7,750 bases of DNA, taken from NCBI GenBank assembly GCA_905214365.1, contig CAJMMH010000130.1:1-7750 (forward strand). Direction: 5' to 3'. The notes below the pieces were generated by a model that was not told the DNA's origin, did no database searches, and saw only the letters and a program-made list of their open reading frames with translations. Within the stretch, counting starts at the first letter, position 1. Each line of letters starts with the position of its first letter. Positions 1 through 6,323 of this stretch are shown here, one piece after another. Position numbers and translations under genes: made by a program. The stretch is from an uncultured bacterium (GTDB lineage: Bacteria > Bacillota > Clostridia > Lachnospirales > Lachnospiraceae).

Positions 1-1000
1 AATCGATGGCAGGCTTTATAATTTTGTCCCGTTATATGAGGTAAATACGAAAATCGGATCGGCAGCGCAGTTTGAGGACAGTCAGACATTATCGGTTGAT
101 CAGATGCTTGCAAATGAAAATCCGGTATCCGTATTTGGCACACATTATACAAGAGAGGATTTCTGGCATGACGTATCTGTTTTCTGGCTTTCCGGGGACA
201 ATGACATTTTTTTGAATGACTCGGAACTTCTTGTGCGGACGCTGCAGTTTGCAAAGCTGCTGCCGGAAAAACGGGAGGAGATATGGGGTGTGGAAAACAA
301 TGACGAGATGCATGCGCGTACGATGCAGCTTCAGTCAACCGGATCGGCATATGCGGAAGGAATGAGAAGAGATTTGTCCATGTACCGTCATGCAGCGGCG
401 TTATTAGGACAGGACTCATCCTATGAAGAAATAGAAGATATCCTAGAACAGTTGGAAGAAAATACAGACGGGCAGATAATGAAAATGCTTGGAAGCTACG
501 CAGCAGATGTAACGATGCCTGGATTCCCTGTATTTTCAGGAAGCGGAAGCGCATTTGTGAACCGGATTTCGATTGGAATGTGCCGTGCTTCTGAAAAGAA
601 AGACGGCGTATGGAATTTTTACCGGTATCTGCTGTCAGAGGAAGCACAGGAATCCAGAGGAGAATTTCAGCAAAATACATTTCCGGTAAAAAAGCCGGTA
701 TGGGAAATGGATTGCAGCCATTTTATGCAGCCGGAAACTTTTGAAATTTACTGGATTGGTTCTTCCTTTTTAGACCAGCAGTTATATGAGGTACTGGTGC
801 CGCCTCTGACAGATAAAATGATTGATGATTTCAAACAGATGGTTGAGCAGATTACGCGTGTAGATGAAGCAGATCCGCAGATGATGCAGATACTGATGGA
901 GGAATCGGGAGCATATTGCCAGGGGGAGGTAGAAGTGGAGCAGGCGTCAAAAGCAATCATAGAGAGAATAACGATTTACCGGAGTGAATCAGGAATGTAA
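1..1000 (+). CDS. Extracellular solute-binding protein of a carbohydrate-type ABC importer (5' end missing)
   Basis: The reading frame is open from base 2 to the TAA at 998-1000, giving 332 visible residues. The first methionine codon inside the window (104) is internal, because about 34 in-frame codons precede it without a stop. The protein would be a lipoprotein or secreted receptor that captures a substrate, probably a sugar or oligosaccharide, and delivers it to the two permeases that follow. Supporting features are the late GSGSAFVNRISIG segment, then a WNFYRYLLSEEAQ segment, and then FPVKKPVWE. These match the typical C-terminal lobe of family 1 solute-binding proteins, in which a helix with the pattern 'aw.F..yl.s.e.Q' is followed by a short 'lPv...' stretch. 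The signal peptide and lipobox are outside the window. The next gene starts 13 bases after the stop, which indicates co-transcription. Family assignment rests on this pattern and on context; the substrate cannot be read from the sequence. Confidence 0.8.
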   Translation, partial: IDGRLYNFVPLYEVNTKIGSAAQFEDSQTLSVDQMLANENPVSVFGTHYTREDFWHDVSVFWLSGDNDIFLNDSELLVRTLQFAKLLPEKREEIWGVENNDEMHARTMQLQSTGSAYAEGMRRDLSMYRHAAALLGQDSSYEEIEDILEQLEENTDGQIMKMLGSYAADVTMPGFPVFSGSGSAFVNRISIGMCRASEKKDGVWNFYRYLLSEEAQESRGEFQQNTFPVKKPVWEMDCSHFMQPETFEIYWIGSSFLDQQLYEVLVPPLTDKMIDDFKQMVEQITRVDEADPQMMQILMEESGAYCQGEVEVEQASKAIIERITIYRSESGM

Positions 1001-1002
1001 AA

Positions 1003-1007
1003 AAGGA
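1003..1007 (+). promoter_or_regulatory. Ribosome-binding site that sets the start of the first permease
   Basis: AAGGA lies six bases upstream of the ATG at 1014. An in-frame GTG at 984 would lengthen the protein by ten residues, but it lies inside the preceding gene with only a poor GGA next to it. The ATG at 1014 is therefore preferred. Confidence 0.7.
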
Positions 1008-1013
1008 AATTCT

Positions 1014-1871
1014 ATGAAAATAAAAAGAAAGGGAAAAGGCATATGGCTGTTCCTGCTTCCAGGCGCAGCCGGGATTGGTTTGTTTTATCTATTTCCATAT
1101 CAAAAATTGATTTATTATTCACTGATAAATGGAATGACAGACCATAAGCTGTCTGAGGTGAACAATTATCAAAAAGTATTAACGAATATGGCATTTCAGA
1201 TCGCGGTAAAAAATACGGCGGAGGTTATGGGATTCGGAGTAAGTATTATGGTGCCGCTTTCTTTGTATCTGGCAAACTGGATTGCCAGCAGGGAAAATAA
1301 AAAACAATTGATGTGGATGCTGAGTCCGATTGCCGTTCCGGCAGCATGTACAGTAATGGTATGGCGTGTTTTGTTTGCTTCAGGAGGGACGTTGAATCAG
1401 CTGTTGCTGCTGATTGGAAGTGAAAAAATATCATGGATGGACGGTATCTATGGGAAATTGGTAATGATGCTTTTGTACATCTGGAAATATACAGGATACC
1501 ATACGGTAATTTTTCTTGGTGCGTTAGCGTCTGTTCCCAAAGAATATATAGAAACAGCAAGGGTGGAAGGGGCATCGGAACGAACTATTTTCTGGAAAAT
1601 CAAGATCCGGTGTATTTCTCCGGCAATCGTTTTTGCTGCAATGCTTGCGATGATAAATGCGTTGAAAAGCTTCCGGGAAATTTATCTTCTTACGGGGGAT
1701 TATCCGTCTGTAGCAATGTATCTGCTTCCGCATTTCCTGAATAACGCATTGAGAACGCTGAATTATCAGAGAATGTCGGCAGCGGCGATTTTATTTTCGG
1801 CGGCAATGATTATTATAATAGGAATTATGTATGTTTGGGAAAAGCACCTGGGAAAAGATATGGAACAATAG
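1014..1871 (+). CDS. Carbohydrate ABC transporter permease, MalF/UgpA type
   Basis: This is an integral membrane subunit of a binding-protein-dependent importer, predicted to form the translocation channel with the next permease. It has 285 residues, normal for short UgpA/LacF-type permeases. Six hydrophobic segments are visible at about residues 9-29, 67-89, 98-120, 146-170, 201-222 and 255-275. The cytoplasmic EAA loop, which docks the ATPase, is clear at about residues 178-205: EYIETARVEGASERTIFWKI with the conserved alanine and glycine, followed by ISPA. The N-terminal LFLLPGAAGIGLFYLFPY also fits the family, whose members often begin with a 'lfllPal....f.~yP' helix. It starts 13 bases after the binding-protein gene. 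The ATG at 1014 was chosen over GTG at 984 because of its AAGGA site. The family call is firm; the transported substrate is not determined. Confidence 0.9.
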   Translation: MKIKRKGKGIWLFLLPGAAGIGLFYLFPYQKLIYYSLINGMTDHKLSEVNNYQKVLTNMAFQIAVKNTAEVMGFGVSIMVPLSLYLANWIASRENKKQLMWMLSPIAVPAACTVMVWRVLFASGGTLNQLLLLIGSEKISWMDGIYGKLVMMLLYIWKYTGYHTVIFLGALASVPKEYIETARVEGASERTIFWKIKIRCISPAIVFAAMLAMINALKSFREIYLLTGDYPSVAMYLLPHFLNNALRTLNYQRMSAAAILFSAAMIIIIGIMYVWEKHLGKDMEQ

Positions 1872-1924
1872 AGCATATTTGAAAAATCATTTTTACAATC
1901 TGCACGTCCACTTGGCAAAAAGAC

Positions 1925-1928
1925 AGGA
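1925..1928 (+). promoter_or_regulatory. Ribosome-binding site proposed for the second permease
   Basis: AGGA ends four bases before the ATG at 1933, slightly close but usable. A competing AGGA at 1820-1823 sits seven bases before an in-frame ATG at 1831, inside the upstream gene. That longer form would add 34 polar residues before the first membrane helix, which is unusual for this family, so 1933 is favoured but not proven. Confidence 0.5.
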
Positions 1929-1932
1929 AATA

Positions 1933-2775
1933 ATGAGAGTAAGAAAAATGATATTGAAATTGATCGAAATACTTTTTACTTTTTTTTTCGCGTTCCCGAT
2001 TTTCTGGAATCTGATCGGATCATTGGCTCCGAAGGATGTGATCTGGGAAGCGTTTCAGAAGCTGGAAGCGGGAAGTTTTGTACGTTTTGCTGACTTTGTT
2101 GGATCATTTTCACTGGAACAGTATCAGATAATCTTATTTCAGACACCGGATTATCTGCAGAGATTTTGGAATTCTGTTTTTCTTGTGGCTCCGATTGTCT
2201 GTTTTCAGTTAATTATTGCGTTATTTACATCCTATGGGTTTTGCCGTGTGAAGGGAAAGGCAGCAGCAATGTTGTTTTTTCTATATATGATGTTAATGAT
2301 GATGCCGTATCAGGTAACTGTGATTCCCAATTATATCGCAATGAAACAATTACATTTAACAGAAACGAACTGGTCGATCTGGCTGCCTGGAATTTTTTCT
2401 CCGTTCAGTGTATATCTATTGACAAAATATATGAAACGGATTCCGAAAGGTTTATTTGATGCGGCCCGGATCGATGGCGCGGGTGAAATCCGGATTGCGG
2501 TATCCGTGGCATTTCCTGTATGCAAAGGGCAGATTGCGGCATGCGGCTTACTGATTTTGTTCGATTATTGGAACATGGCAGAGCTGCCGTTAGTTATGTT
2601 TTCAAACGCGTCTTCTTATCCATTATCGGTGTATTTATCCAGGGTACAGGAGAAAGACGCAGGGATCGCGTTTGCGGCTGCTGTGATTTATCTGATTCCG
2701 GTATTGTTCCTGTTTCTTGCGGGAGAAGAGGAACTCAGGGAGGGATTGTCTGCCGTTTCCGGGATAAAGGAGTAA
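1933..2775 (+). CDS. Carbohydrate ABC transporter permease, MalG/UgpE type
   Basis: This is the second channel subunit of the importer and the partner of the preceding permease. From ATG 1933 it has 280 residues, the usual MalG-family length. Hydrophobic segments lie at about residues 8-29, 80-103, 111-135, 145-166, 199-220 and 246-264. The EAA docking loop is at about 173-199 (GLFDAARIDGAGEIRI, followed by the FPVCKG segment). Other family traits are the PIFWNLIGSLAPKD segment after helix 1, the MMPYQVTVIPNY segment and a C-terminal EGLSAVSGIKE, matching the 'eGLtaGavKg' ending common in MalG-type proteins. An in-frame ATG at 1831 would overlap the upstream gene by 41 bases. With the 1933 start there is a 61-base gap with no other gene. 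It is followed after seven bases by the next gene, so the operon continues. Confidence 0.9.
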   Translation: MRVRKMILKLIEILFTFFFAFPIFWNLIGSLAPKDVIWEAFQKLEAGSFVRFADFVGSFSLEQYQIILFQTPDYLQRFWNSVFLVAPIVCFQLIIALFTSYGFCRVKGKAAAMLFFLYMMLMMMPYQVTVIPNYIAMKQLHLTETNWSIWLPGIFSPFSVYLLTKYMKRIPKGLFDAARIDGAGEIRIAVSVAFPVCKGQIAACGLLILFDYWNMAELPLVMFSNASSYPLSVYLSRVQEKDAGIAFAAAVIYLIPVLFLFLAGEEELREGLSAVSGIKE

Positions 2776-2782
2776 GAAACCG

Positions 2783-3241
2783 ATGAGAAAAAAGAACGTA
2801 TGGCTTACGATTTTGGCTGTATATTTATTCCTGCTGGCTGTATTAACGATTTTCTCCGGTGAAATTTTAATGCTGTCATTGCCGCAGGTGGAGACCCAAA
2901 AGGTACAATCCATGTATCTGGATGGAAACTATTATGCGCAGGTTATGGAGCAGAAAGCAATTCAGCATGGAGAAAATGGTGCAAGCTTCATATGGGCAGT
3001 TGAAAAGAGACAGACGCCGCTTGGAGAACGCAGTTATATAAAAAAGATTCCGGTAACAGTCCGGTATTGGGAGAAGGAACGGATGCTTTGCGCAGTCGAA
3101 GGGGCAATCCAGGGGGAAACAGATATTGTTTGCGAATGGAATGAGGAATTAAAAGAAGGACAAGAGGTAAGAGCGGATGAGAGCAGCGCGGAGTTTGCCG
3201 ATTCTGCATGCGAAGCATTCGCAAAATTCCTTCCTGCCTGA
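2783..3241 (+). CDS. Small membrane-anchored protein resembling the C-terminal domain of RND/MacA-type adaptors
   Basis: Function unknown. The protein has 152 residues with one strong hydrophobic segment near the N-terminus (about 7-30, preceded by MRKK), so it is probably tethered to the membrane with its C-terminal part outside. There is no lipobox cysteine in the signal region. Residues about 65-128 carry the pattern SFIWAVEKRQTPLGERSYI, then KKIPVTVRYWEKE, then VEGAIQGETDIVCEWNEELKEGQEVR. This follows the order seen in the C-terminal membrane-proximal domain of periplasmic adaptor proteins: a 'v.vve...t.lG..y.arkv.V.v' strand pair, a 'v.g.l..gd.vi....~.l.~G~.V' stretch and then the end. 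The biotinyl-lipoyl and hairpin domains of adaptors are absent. AAGGAG at 2767-2772 lies ten bases before the ATG, and the gene starts seven bases after the permease, so it looks like the last gene of the importer operon. The gene is well supported; the adaptor resemblance is from memory of the family pattern and is moderate. Confidence 0.75.
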   Translation: MRKKNVWLTILAVYLFLLAVLTIFSGEILMLSLPQVETQKVQSMYLDGNYYAQVMEQKAIQHGENGASFIWAVEKRQTPLGERSYIKKIPVTVRYWEKERMLCAVEGAIQGETDIVCEWNEELKEGQEVRADESSAEFADSACEAFAKFLPA

Positions 3242-3244
3242 ACG

Positions 3245-3265
3245 AAGCGTGAATCGCAGCTTTTT
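3245..3265 (+). terminator. Weak terminator-like hairpin after the importer operon
   Basis: Bases 3245-3251 can pair with 3257-3262 as a six-pair stem with one bulged G at 3249 and a five-base loop, running into TTTTT at 3261-3265. The stem is short and imperfect, so termination here may be partial and some transcripts may run on into the downstream ABC gene. Confidence 0.3.
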
Positions 3266-3299
3266 ATACATTTTTTATAAATGAAAGGAAAAACTTTCT

Positions 3300-3328
3300 T
3301 TGCGCGCAGGCAGCATCTGTGGTAGAGT
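3300..3328 (+). promoter_or_regulatory. Weak promoter candidate for the fused ABC gene
   Basis: TTGCGC (3300-3305) and TAGAGT (3323-3328) are separated by exactly 17 bases. They match the housekeeping -35 and -10 consensus at three and four of six positions. An alternative is TATAAA at 3276-3281, a better -10 (five of six) but with only a three-of-six -35, ATCGCA, 17 bases upstream. TTTATA at 3263-3268 and TATAAA at 3276-3281 also form an inverted repeat with a seven-base centre, which could be an operator or chance AT-richness. A promoter in this 170-base spacer is plausible; the exact site is uncertain. Confidence 0.25.
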
Positions 3329-3338
3329 AAAGAACAGA

Positions 3339-3386
3339 GCATTCGGAAACGGCAGAAACCGGATGCGGCGCAGGGGTTTCCTGTGC
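3339..3386 (+). other. Two adjacent hairpins in the leader of the fused ABC gene
   Basis: Bases 3339-3346 (GCATTCGG) pair with 3359-3366 (CCGGATGC) in eight pairs with one G-U and a 12-base loop. One base later, 3368-3374 (GCGCAGG) pairs with 3380-3386 (CCTGTGC) in seven pairs with one G-U and a five-base loop. Neither stem is followed by a T-tract, so these are not simple terminators. The alternative pairing GAAACC (3355-3360) with GGTTTC (3375-3380) would break both. The ribosome-binding site follows 13 bases downstream. A structured leader is an inference. Confidence 0.4.
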
Positions 3387-3411
3387 AGTCGCAGAACAGA
3401 AAGGACACAAG

Positions 3412-6165
3412 ATGCTGCAGCTGAAAAATATTGTAAAGACCTATGTGACCGGGGATCTGAAGCAGGATGCGCTGAAAGGTGTTTCCGTTACATTCCGGGA
3501 AAATGAGTTTGTTTCGATTCTCGGACAGAGTGGCTCCGGAAAAACAACGATGCTGAATATCATCGGTGGACTGGATCGCTATACCATTGGTGATCTGATT
3601 ATCAACGGTGTATCGACGAAGAAGTACCGGGACGCGGACTGGGATTATTACCGGAATCATTCCATTGGATTTGTCTTCCAGAGCTACAACCTGATTCCGC
3701 ACCAGACGGTGCTTGCAAACGTGGAAATGGCGCTGACGCTTGCCGGAGTTTCCAAGAAAGAACGGAAGGAGCGCGCGGAGGAAGCGCTGAGAAAGGTCGG
3801 ACTTGCCGATCACATGCACAAAAAGCCAAACCAGATGTCAGGAGGACAGATGCAGCGCGTCGCGATTGCGAGAGCGTTAGTAAACAATCCGGATGTGCTG
3901 CTTGCCGATGAGCCGACTGGCGCGCTTGATTCAGAGACAAGTATTCAGATTATGGAATTGTTGAAGGAGATTGCGAAGGATAAGCTAGTTATCATGGTAA
4001 CACATAATCCGGAGCTTGCCGAGCAGTATTCTACCAGGATTGTGCGGCTGAAGGATGGAGAGATTGTAAGCGATACCAATCCGTGTACCGATACGGATCC
4101 GGAGACCGTGCCGGGAAAGAAAAAGAAGATTTCCATGTCGTTTGCGACGGCGCTGTCGTTAAGCTTCAACAACCTGAAGACCAAAAAAGGGCGCACGCTT
4201 CTGACCGCATTTGCGGGCTCTATCGGTATCATTGGAATCGCGCTGATCCTGTCGCTGTCAACCGGCATGAACCGGTATATTGACGATGTGCAGAAGGATA
4301 CGATGGCATCGTACCCGATTACGATTGACGCGCAGACCGTTGACGCGTCCGGCTTTTTGAATATCAGCAGTCAGATGCAGGGAGCAATGCAGGAAAAGAT
4401 TGATGGCACGGCAGATACAGCAGACAGCGTATCGGCGGATTATACCGCGCTTGAAATGATCGAAATGGTGCAGAGCAGCGTCATCGAAAACAATCTGACC
4501 GCGTTCAAGCGTTATCTTGACGATCCGGACAGTCGGATCCATCAGTATCTTGGAGAAAACGGCGTTGTCTACAGCTATGATGTAAAGTTCAGCGTGTATT
4601 CCAGGGCAGGGGACGGGACGCTGACGGACACCGAGGATGATCCGGATGAAGATGCTTCTTCCGGTTCTGGCAGAAACGGAATGGCAGCGATGTTCGGCGG
4701 CTCTATGTTTGGAATGCGGGACAATTCCGGCGCGTCCAATTTCTCTGAGCTTGCAGCCGGAAGTGATGGACAGAGTGTCAGCCAGGCGGTTCAGGACAAA
4801 TATGAAGTGCTGTACGGTTCCTGGCCGCAGGCATACGATGAAGTAGTTCTGGTACTGGATCGTTCCGGAAAGCTTCCGGTAAAAAACATGTATCAGTTGG
4901 GACTGATCACAAAGGAACAGTACCAGGACGTAAAATCGACCATTGAAAACGGCGGGGATGCCGATGCGATTTCTCTGAATTATGAAGAGGTATGCGGGCA
5001 TACCTTTTCGCTTGTTTGTGCAGCGGATCATTATGTGAAAAATGAGGACGGCACCTTCCGGCAGTTAGAAAACGCGGTTTACGATGAGGACGCGCTGTTA
5101 TCGCATGCGGTAACATTAAAGATCAGCGGAATTGTGCGGCTGAACGGCGATGCGGACAGCATGGCGATTACAACGGCAGTCGCTTACTCTCCGGAGCTGA
5201 CAAGCTATGTCATTGACCGCACCGCAGAAAGCGATATTGTAAAGGCACAGGAGGAAACGCCGGATATCAACGTATTGAACGGCGCTCATTTCTCCGATGT
5301 CAGCGATGAGCAAAAGGCAGAAGATGTAAAAACATACATCAGCAATATGTCAGATTCTGAGAAATCTTCTCTGTATCAGATGATGCAGTATTACACGGCA
5401 ATGCAGCCGGTCGGAACCGGCAAAACTGCAGATCCAAGCGGCGCGGAGGACAGTTCGGAAGCATCCGTTTCCATGATGGTGGATCAGTGGCTTGCGTCCA
5501 ATCCGGATCAGGAAATTCTGCTGCAGCTGTATGACAGCCTGATTGGCAGCGCTTCCTATGAGAATAACATGAAGGAATTTGGCAGTGTCAGTGTGGATGC
5601 GCCGTCCGAAATCAGTATTTATGTGGATAACTTTGAAAATAAGGAAGCGGTTGCGGATTGCATCAATGAGTACAACGAGACTGCGGATGAAGACAGTCAG
5701 ATTTCTTATACGGATTATGTTGCGCTTCTGACCTCCTCGCTGACCTCGGTAATTAATGGAATTTCCTATGTGCTGATTGCCTTTGTCGCGATTTCACTGG
5801 TGGTATCCTGTATTATGATTGGCATTATCACGCATATTTCTGTTATGGAGCGGACAAGAGAAATCGGAATCCTGCGCGCGCTCGGCGCATCCAAGAGAAA
5901 TATTTCTCAGGTATTCAATGCGGAAACGTTTATCATCGGCTGCATTGCCGGTCTGCTTGGAATCGGCGTATCCCTGCTTCTGCTGATCCCGATCAACTCT
6001 GTGATTGCGCAGCTGTCGGGAATGGAAGGACTGACGGCGCAGCTTCCGGCATCCTCCGCGGCGATTCTGATTGTGATCAGCATTGTCATCACAATCGTCG
6101 GCGGTCTGCTTCCGGCAAAGAAAGCGGCGAAGAAAGACCCGGTAGCGGCATTGCGGACGGAATAG
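3412..6165 (+). CDS. MacB-like ABC protein: ATPase fused to a four-helix FtsX-type permease with a very large outer domain
   Basis: 917 residues; ATG 3412 follows AAAGGA by six bases. Residues 1-225 form a LolD/MacB-class ATPase: Walker A GQSGSGKTT (38-46), Q-loop FVFQSYN (Q90), signature MSGGQMQR (142-149, M replacing the usual L), Walker B VLLADEP (162-168), D-loop GALD and switch histidine H198. After a lysine cluster (236-239) come TM1 (about 263-285), an outer domain of nearly 500 residues, and TM2-4 (about 784-806, 839-861, 881-898). The loop after TM2 has ERTREIGILRALGAS, the FtsX/MacB hallmark, and the end is PVAALRTE. This order is MacB-like (type VII ABC), but the outer domain is about twice that of MacB. 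It contains an acidic stretch (406-414), a Gly/Met-rich stretch (418-435) and a YEVLYGSWPQAYDEVVLVL segment (464-482) that I recall from other Firmicute members. Probably an exporter or envelope mechanotransmission protein; substrate unknown. No adjacent two-component system is seen. It is monocistronic unless read through from upstream. Confidence 0.9.
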   Translation: MLQLKNIVKTYVTGDLKQDALKGVSVTFRENEFVSILGQSGSGKTTMLNIIGGLDRYTIGDLIINGVSTKKYRDADWDYYRNHSIGFVFQSYNLIPHQTVLANVEMALTLAGVSKKERKERAEEALRKVGLADHMHKKPNQMSGGQMQRVAIARALVNNPDVLLADEPTGALDSETSIQIMELLKEIAKDKLVIMVTHNPELAEQYSTRIVRLKDGEIVSDTNPCTDTDPETVPGKKKKISMSFATALSLSFNNLKTKKGRTLLTAFAGSIGIIGIALILSLSTGMNRYIDDVQKDTMASYPITIDAQTVDASGFLNISSQMQGAMQEKIDGTADTADSVSADYTALEMIEMVQSSVIENNLTAFKRYLDDPDSRIHQYLGENGVVYSYDVKFSVYSRAGDGTLTDTEDDPDEDASSGSGRNGMAAMFGGSMFGMRDNSGASNFSELAAGSDGQSVSQAVQDKYEVLYGSWPQAYDEVVLVLDRSGKLPVKNMYQLGLITKEQYQDVKSTIENGGDADAISLNYEEVCGHTFSLVCAADHYVKNEDGTFRQLENAVYDEDALLSHAVTLKISGIVRLNGDADSMAITTAVAYSPELTSYVIDRTAESDIVKAQEETPDINVLNGAHFSDVSDEQKAEDVKTYISNMSDSEKSSLYQMMQYYTAMQPVGTGKTADPSGAEDSSEASVSMMVDQWLASNPDQEILLQLYDSLIGSASYENNMKEFGSVSVDAPSEISIYVDNFENKEAVADCINEYNETADEDSQISYTDYVALLTSSLTSVINGISYVLIAFVAISLVVSCIMIGIITHISVMERTREIGILRALGASKRNISQVFNAETFIIGCIAGLLGIGVSLLLLIPINSVIAQLSGMEGLTAQLPASSAAILIVISIVITIVGGLLPAKKAAKKDPVAALRTE

Positions 6166-6244
6166 CGAAAGAATAAAGATAAAGTGTAACCGTTGCAATT
6201 ACATCTGCGGAAGATATGTCCGAAGCAGTGTATCCAAAAGAAAA
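6166..6244. other. Non-coding spacer after the fused ABC gene
   Basis: There is no credible gene here. TGTAA and TTACA form an inverted repeat around 6185-6203, and a bulged seven-pair stem at 6205-6228 lacks a T-tract. Both are weak and lie between converging genes, so no function is claimed. The minus-strand T-tract of the next terminator begins at its right end (6236-6244). Confidence 0.4.
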
Positions 6245-6264
6245 CAGCCCCTGAAAAGGGGCTG
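6236..6264 (-). terminator. Second rho-independent terminator for the MATE gene (minus strand)
   Basis: CAGCCCCT (6245-6252) pairs perfectly with AGGGGCTG (6257-6264), eight pairs closed by a four-base loop. Read on the minus strand the stem is followed directly by TTTTCTTTT (6244-6236), the classic layout. On the plus strand the bases after the stem are CAGAAAATG, with no T-tract, so it should act mainly on the MATE transcript, as a backup to the hairpin at 6283-6323. Confidence 0.8.
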
Positions 6265-6282
6265 CAGAAAATGTGAGTTCAT

Positions 6283-6323
6283 AAAAAGCGTTTTGGCTCA
6301 GATCAGAGCCGGACGCTTTTTTT
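6283..6323. terminator. Bidirectional rho-independent terminator shared by the converging genes
   Basis: AAAAAGCGT (6283-6291) pairs with ACGCTTTTT (6313-6321), and GGCTC (6295-6299) pairs with GAGCC (6306-6310). Two T-G wobbles and one bulged T join them, and the loop is the six bases 6300-6305. A run of seven T (6317-6323) follows on the plus strand and a run of five T on the minus strand, so it can end the fused ABC transcript and the MATE transcript. The MATE stop codon lies inside the loop. Confidence 0.85.

Noticed and set aside
3300..3506. Small plus-strand open frame of 68 codons overlapping the start of the fused ABC gene
   Set aside because: It overlaps the ATPase gene in another frame, is arginine-rich, and covers the leader hairpins. 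No convincing ribosome-binding site was found.
3034..3819. Open frame of 261 codons on the minus strand across the spacer and the start of the fused ABC gene
   Set aside because: It is antisense to the small anchored protein and to the Walker A region of the ATPase, and shows no family motifs.
4258..5031. Open frame of 257 codons on the minus strand opposite the fused ABC gene
   Set aside because: It lies wholly antisense to a strongly supported gene, its translation is rich in Arg, His, Cys and Ile without recognisable domains, and it is explained by the codon bias of the sense gene.
5404..5442. GTGKT in the outer domain of the fused ABC protein (about residues 668-672), which looks like a second P-loop
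   Set aside because: The glycine required at the start of the GxxxxGKT pattern is absent (Q665), and the segment lies in the outer domain where ATP binding makes no sense.
6245..6264. The GGGGC hairpin as a plus-strand terminator
   Set aside because: No T-tract follows on the plus strand. It is annotated for the minus strand only.
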